From Hydractinia symbiolongicarpus (lineage: Eukaryota > Cnidaria > Hydrozoa > Anthoathecata > Hydractiniidae): a stretch of 60,000 nucleotides of DNA. The notes beneath the pieces were generated by a model. It saw only the letters and a program-made list of their open reading frames with translations. It did no database searches and was not told the origin of the DNA. Positions 56,692 through 60,000 of this stretch are shown here, piece after piece (the first letter of the stretch is position 1; every line of letters starts with the position of its first letter). Where the stretch lies: positions 30,169,828 through 30,229,827 of the forward strand of contig NC_079876.1 of NCBI RefSeq assembly GCF_029227915.1. Direction: 5' to 3'. The position numbers and the translations under genes are program-made.

Positions 56692-57344
56692 CAATAGACT
56701 CCCGGTAAATTTCTTCGGATAACTCGAACTTTTTAGTGTCTAAGTAGAAAATAAATGTTCGAGAAATGAATACTGGTATGTAATGTAGCCAGAAATTTCG
56801 AAAGCTGTTCTTAAATTGTTCTCTTTACAAAGGAGCCAAAATGTTCCTTTTGATGGCAATATGATAAAAGAGAAGGCTCTTCAATTTGCTAAAAGTTTCG
56901 ATGTTACAAATTTTAAAGCGTCAGATGGGTGGATGAAAAAGTGGGAAAAAAAGTTGCAAATAAATACATTCTTGCACGCAACAAAAGTTACTTTCTTACA
57001 AGTTACAGTCCTCTTTTAAATTATAAGTTCTGTTTTTTTCAAATGTCTACCATACACCTTCGTCTCCAAGATTTACTGCTTTTGCAGTAAAAGTGATAAC
57101 GCATTTTCCAAAGTGATTCACACGTGGGAAAAAAAATCGTTTTAACAAACTTTCCGTTTGTCCCTAACAGCAAATGGCCAATTACTTTCCCATTCTTCTT
57201 AACAGAAAAAGTTGCCTTAACTCGAACTAATATTTTATTTTTGTCTAAGTTCAAATTAACGGGAGTTTCGCTTAAGTCGAAGATTCGTTAAGTCGAATTG
57301 TTTTTTCTGGTCCCTTGGAGATTCGAGTTACCGGGAGTTAACTG
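56692..57344 (+). mobile_element. Truncated pogo/Tigger-like transposon, TA target site
   Basis: Ends CAATAGACTCCCGGTAA (left) and CAGTTAACTCCCGGTAA (right, reverse complement), each flanked by TA. Inside, about 56790-56970 reads LKLFSLQRSQNVPFDGNMIK, EKALQFAKSFDVTNFKASDG and WMKKWEKKL. This is the CENP-B/Tc5-type helix-turn-helix that binds the element's ends. The DDE catalytic domain is absent (internal deletion), leaving about 650 bp. It ends the frame at 57019 out of family context. Confidence 0.8.
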
Positions 57345-58116
57345 TATATCAAGAACGAGCGGTAAATTAGACACAACATCTTGAAATTAAATAATAAAAA
57401 TTTACATAAAATAACATAGCGTACAAATATTTTCGTTCGATTTTTGTTTTAATTTTTTTACATCTATATAGTTGCACTCTACAATATTATTTTTGTCGTT
57501 GATGGAATCCGCTGTTTTCCTTCTTATGTTGTTTTCACAAAAATTCACGCACTACAATCTTCATAAAGAAAGGATTTAAATTGTGGTAATTCGTAGGTTG
57601 CATTGAGATTCTCTGTACCTAAAATCATATAAAATGTCAGAACTTCGATACACACTTTGGACGTGAATCTTTTCAGGTGACATGGAGTAAATAATAATTT
57701 CAATATAAGTGACGTGGAATTTTACTTAGAAGCTTGTGAGAAAACCTACCTTTTACTTCAAATTTTCACTTGTATGAGTCAGTAACTTCGATTCTCTGTC
57801 AAAAAATAAAATAAAAATATAGACGATACTGCAATACACAGAGGTTTTAAAGTTCTGACACCCTACAGTACTAAAAAATTTAAAGAAAATGTACGATTGA
57901 AGTGTAATTGTTGTGTTTGTATAGCTAGTTTGAAAAATAAGAATCGTGTTTTCGTAAACACATTTTTAAAAATGGCTGAAATGGAAGTAAATCCACAGGC
58001 ATATGTTTTCGTGAATGAGAGATTTACGTGCACGATTACTAATTTACTGGAATTTTAGTTGGTCATTAAAGAATAAATAATTACCCTGCATTCTGTTGCT
58101 AGTATACTATACCCAC
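57345..58116. other. Presumed intron or 3' flank of the helicase/FN3 gene
   Basis: AT-rich. The FN3 exon ends with a donor at 58116, so at least one more exon should lie to the left, but none was recognised here. Confidence 0.4.
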
Positions 58117-60000
58117 CTTGAATGATAAGTAACGATATTCGATGCAACTGATCCAAAACTGCTTGTCGACAACACACGAAAATTATAAGTTGTGTCATTT
58201 TGTATCCCTTTAACAACCAACTCTGAGTAGGATATAGCTGTTGCAATATCCCGCCATTTTGGATGTTTACTGTTTTTACTTTCTGCTATTTGTACTGTGT
58301 ATTCAAAATGATCATTTCTCCAAGATAATGTACATGTCTCATCACTTGTGTAGTATGCTTTCAAGTCCTTTGCTGGGAATGGTGGTTCAAGTCTATATAA
58401 AGTTGATATATGGGTAGACATATTAAACAAAATTTGGATATTTCAAATTCATTACAGTGTCTAGCAGATTGTTATGAATAAAATTAATTTTTCCGTCCGT
58501 CCGTCCGTCCGTCCGTCCGTCCGTCCGTCCGTCCGTCCGTCCGTCCGTCCGTCCGTCCGTCCGTCCGTCCGTCCGTCCGTCCGTCCGTCCGTCCGTCCGT
58601 CCGTCCGTCCGTCCGTCCGTCCGTCCGTCCGTCCGTCCGTCTGTCACGCAAAATGGTAGCTTAGCTGCGCATGTAGCGAGATGCACGCAATGCGGTATAA
58701 AAAGGACGGGCGAACCCGTGGATTTTTCCAGGGGCTAACAACTAGTTTTAATAAATTTCATCAGGAAAAAAGTTCACAGATTGTTTTTCATTTTTTAAGT
58801 AAGTTGTGGGAAAAAGGATAAAGTAAATATGATATTTTACAAGAAGTTTGGGGGAATGTTGCTTGAAAGAAATATTTCGGCAGAAATTTAAGAGCAAAAA
58901 ATAATCAACCGTCAAAAGGATCAAATGTATTCATGTAGAATCACACCCTTCAGAATCATCATCAAAAAATTGAGAAGTCCTGCGATAAAGTGTCTTATAA
59001 GTAAGAGCAATAAAGGCTCTATAAAAATTAGCGGGAGTACAGTTTAGCGAAGAGCTTTAAAATTTATTTTTTTAGGGTCAAAATTCGCAGAAGTACTATC
59101 CTCTAAAGTAATGTAGTTCTGCATAGCAGTATTCTATCTAGCAAAATACTTCACCTTTTTCGAATCAAAGATTTAAGATTGATCATTATTTCTTCTCGGC
59201 CAACATATTTTTCAAACTCATCTGCTTCGTCTAAATAACGTCGATACGCTGTGTCTTCACTAGTGTTAATTTGCACGACTTCCCTACACAGAGAATCATT
59301 TTTGCGTTCATCAATTTCAACCCATGTCTCGTCACTCCACTCTTCTAATTTGCTGTGACAATTTCTCGTCGTATTCTCATCCATCTTTGTTTCCACAATG
59401 ATCAAGTGTATCATGTTCTTCTTAAAAAGCATCATCATTGTGTCACACATTGTGCTGTGGACGGCATGCTTTAAATCAAATGGCTGCTGACACATGATTA
59501 AAAGTCTTCCCGTTGATCTGCTGCAATGTTCAATGAATACTTGATTCAAATCATGCACACCATCAATACAAACCACGACTTCCTCAGCTTCCAGACCTCG
59601 ACAACCTTCGTAATTAGTTATAAGCGTGTAAGGCTCAGACATTATGCTCACCATTTCTCCTTTCTTGTCTCGAACTTGCCAGTCTGTCGAACAGCAGCAC
59701 GTGTAATAATCTAGTTTGATTAAATCAAACGCCTTTTCAAACAAATACCTATTGTGATCTGTTTGAGCTAAAACTAGTTTGTTAGATTCATCCAATAAAT
59801 ACTTTTTCAGAGCTACTGCCATTTGGGTAATCTTTTCTGCGTCAGAATCTGGCCAACGAATATAGGCTATAAACTTCGGTGTCTCTCCTTCTATTTTATG
59901 TCCAATGAGGTGACAATACGGGTAGGAGAATGACGTTTCTGTCCTGACATCATCACTGCAGTCGACTTCGTCTATACTATTTGCCAAATAATCAAAATCT
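58117..60000 (-). CDS. Partial gene: UvrD-like helicase C-terminal region plus fibronectin type III domain
   Basis: Two exons on the minus strand; the 5' part lies beyond the window. Exon 60000-59155 is open to the edge (upstream of any start) and ends AAAAG before GTGAAG. It encodes KFIAYIRWPDSDAEKITQMA, then TLITNYEGCRGLEAEEVVVC and FIEHCSRSTGRLLIM, which fit motifs V and VI of UvrD/Rep-type superfamily 1 helicases (GLE-x-x-x-VVV, then S-R-x-x-x-RLLI). The Walker motifs would be outside the window. Exon 58392-58117 (276 nt, phase 2 at both ends) joins in frame as RKRLEPPFPAKDLK and encodes one FN3 domain (TLSW, YTVQIAE, TTYNFRV, FGS). It ends AAG before GTGGGT, so the gene continues left. 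The symmetric exon phase fits a shuffled FN3 module. If not spliced, exon 1 would end at a TGA just past the donor (59151). Function is unknown. Confidence 0.65.
58490..58745 (+). mobile_element. Helitron-like repeat, family 1, copy H, in the intron
   Basis: Ends GGACGGGCGAACCCGTGGAT, with TTTTCCAGGGG, CTAACAA and CTAG before T (58742-58745); the hairpin has one base lost. The usual CTGTCTGTCTGTC run is replaced by a large TCCG array (58492-58640). The 5' TC end is in or next to the array. Located between the helicase-like and FN3 exons. Confidence 0.7.
58492..58640 (+). repeat. (TCCG)n microsatellite, about 37 units
   Basis: Nearly perfect tetranucleotide repeat ending TCCGTCTGTC. Open frames on both strands (RPSV and DGRT repeats) are by-products. 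Confidence 0.97.

Noticed and set aside
58423-58686. Frames with DGRT or RPSV repeats on both strands
   Set aside because: Translations of the TCCG microsatellite; no support outside the repeat.

Overview
The window is AT-rich, intron-containing animal DNA. The one complete gene is a four-exon RNF170. With the rest of the repeat landscape (tRNA-derived SINEs, Helitron-type repeats ending in a hairpin plus CTAG, pogo/hAT-type MITEs, a non-LTR retrotransposon, GIY-YIG retroelement debris and frequent TAGCTAGC runs) this suggests an invertebrate, probably a cnidarian such as a hydrozoan. That assignment is inference; no species marker was seen.

Genes. RNF170 (an ER-membrane ubiquitin ligase) occupies 525-4097 on the minus strand; its exons join in frame to 255 codons. 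At the right edge, on the minus strand, lies the partial 3' part of a gene with a UvrD-like helicase C-terminal region (59155 to beyond 60000) spliced to a fibronectin type III exon (58117-58392). Between them there is no intact host gene. There is a 5'-truncated but open non-LTR retrotransposon ORF with a PHD-type zinc finger inside it (25456-27429), a broken SAP-like first exon (29369-29604), a frameshifted candidate gene (40874-41867), a small SAP-like ORF (56298-56432) and two GIY-YIG fragments (976-1302, 52344-52640).

Layout. 1-4100: RNF170 with MITE-filled introns. 4100-10374: layered mobile elements, including a Helitron-like repeat split by a hAT-like MITE with an 8-bp target duplication. 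10375-56124: a 45.75-kb interval bounded by long inverted repeats and flanked on both sides by the same 8-bp sequence TGAATATT. Its arms are mostly tandem arrays (about 25 units of 78-101 bp, with an internal 10-bp sub-repeat) followed by a second, more diverged array of about 130-bp units. This looks like a giant foldback-type DNA transposon, comparable in architecture to Drosophila FB/Galileo and sea urchin TU elements. Inside it sits a second inverted-repeat structure (27941-44880) whose arms carry a different, strictly 10-bp-periodic array, plus LINE, SINE, MITE, Helitron and hairpin insertions. 56125-60000: a pogo-like remnant and the helicase/FN3 gene, whose intron carries a Helitron-like repeat with a large TCCG microsatellite.

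The most notable content is the giant inverted-repeat element and its satellite-like arms. No intact transposase was found in it, so it is either non-autonomous or composite.
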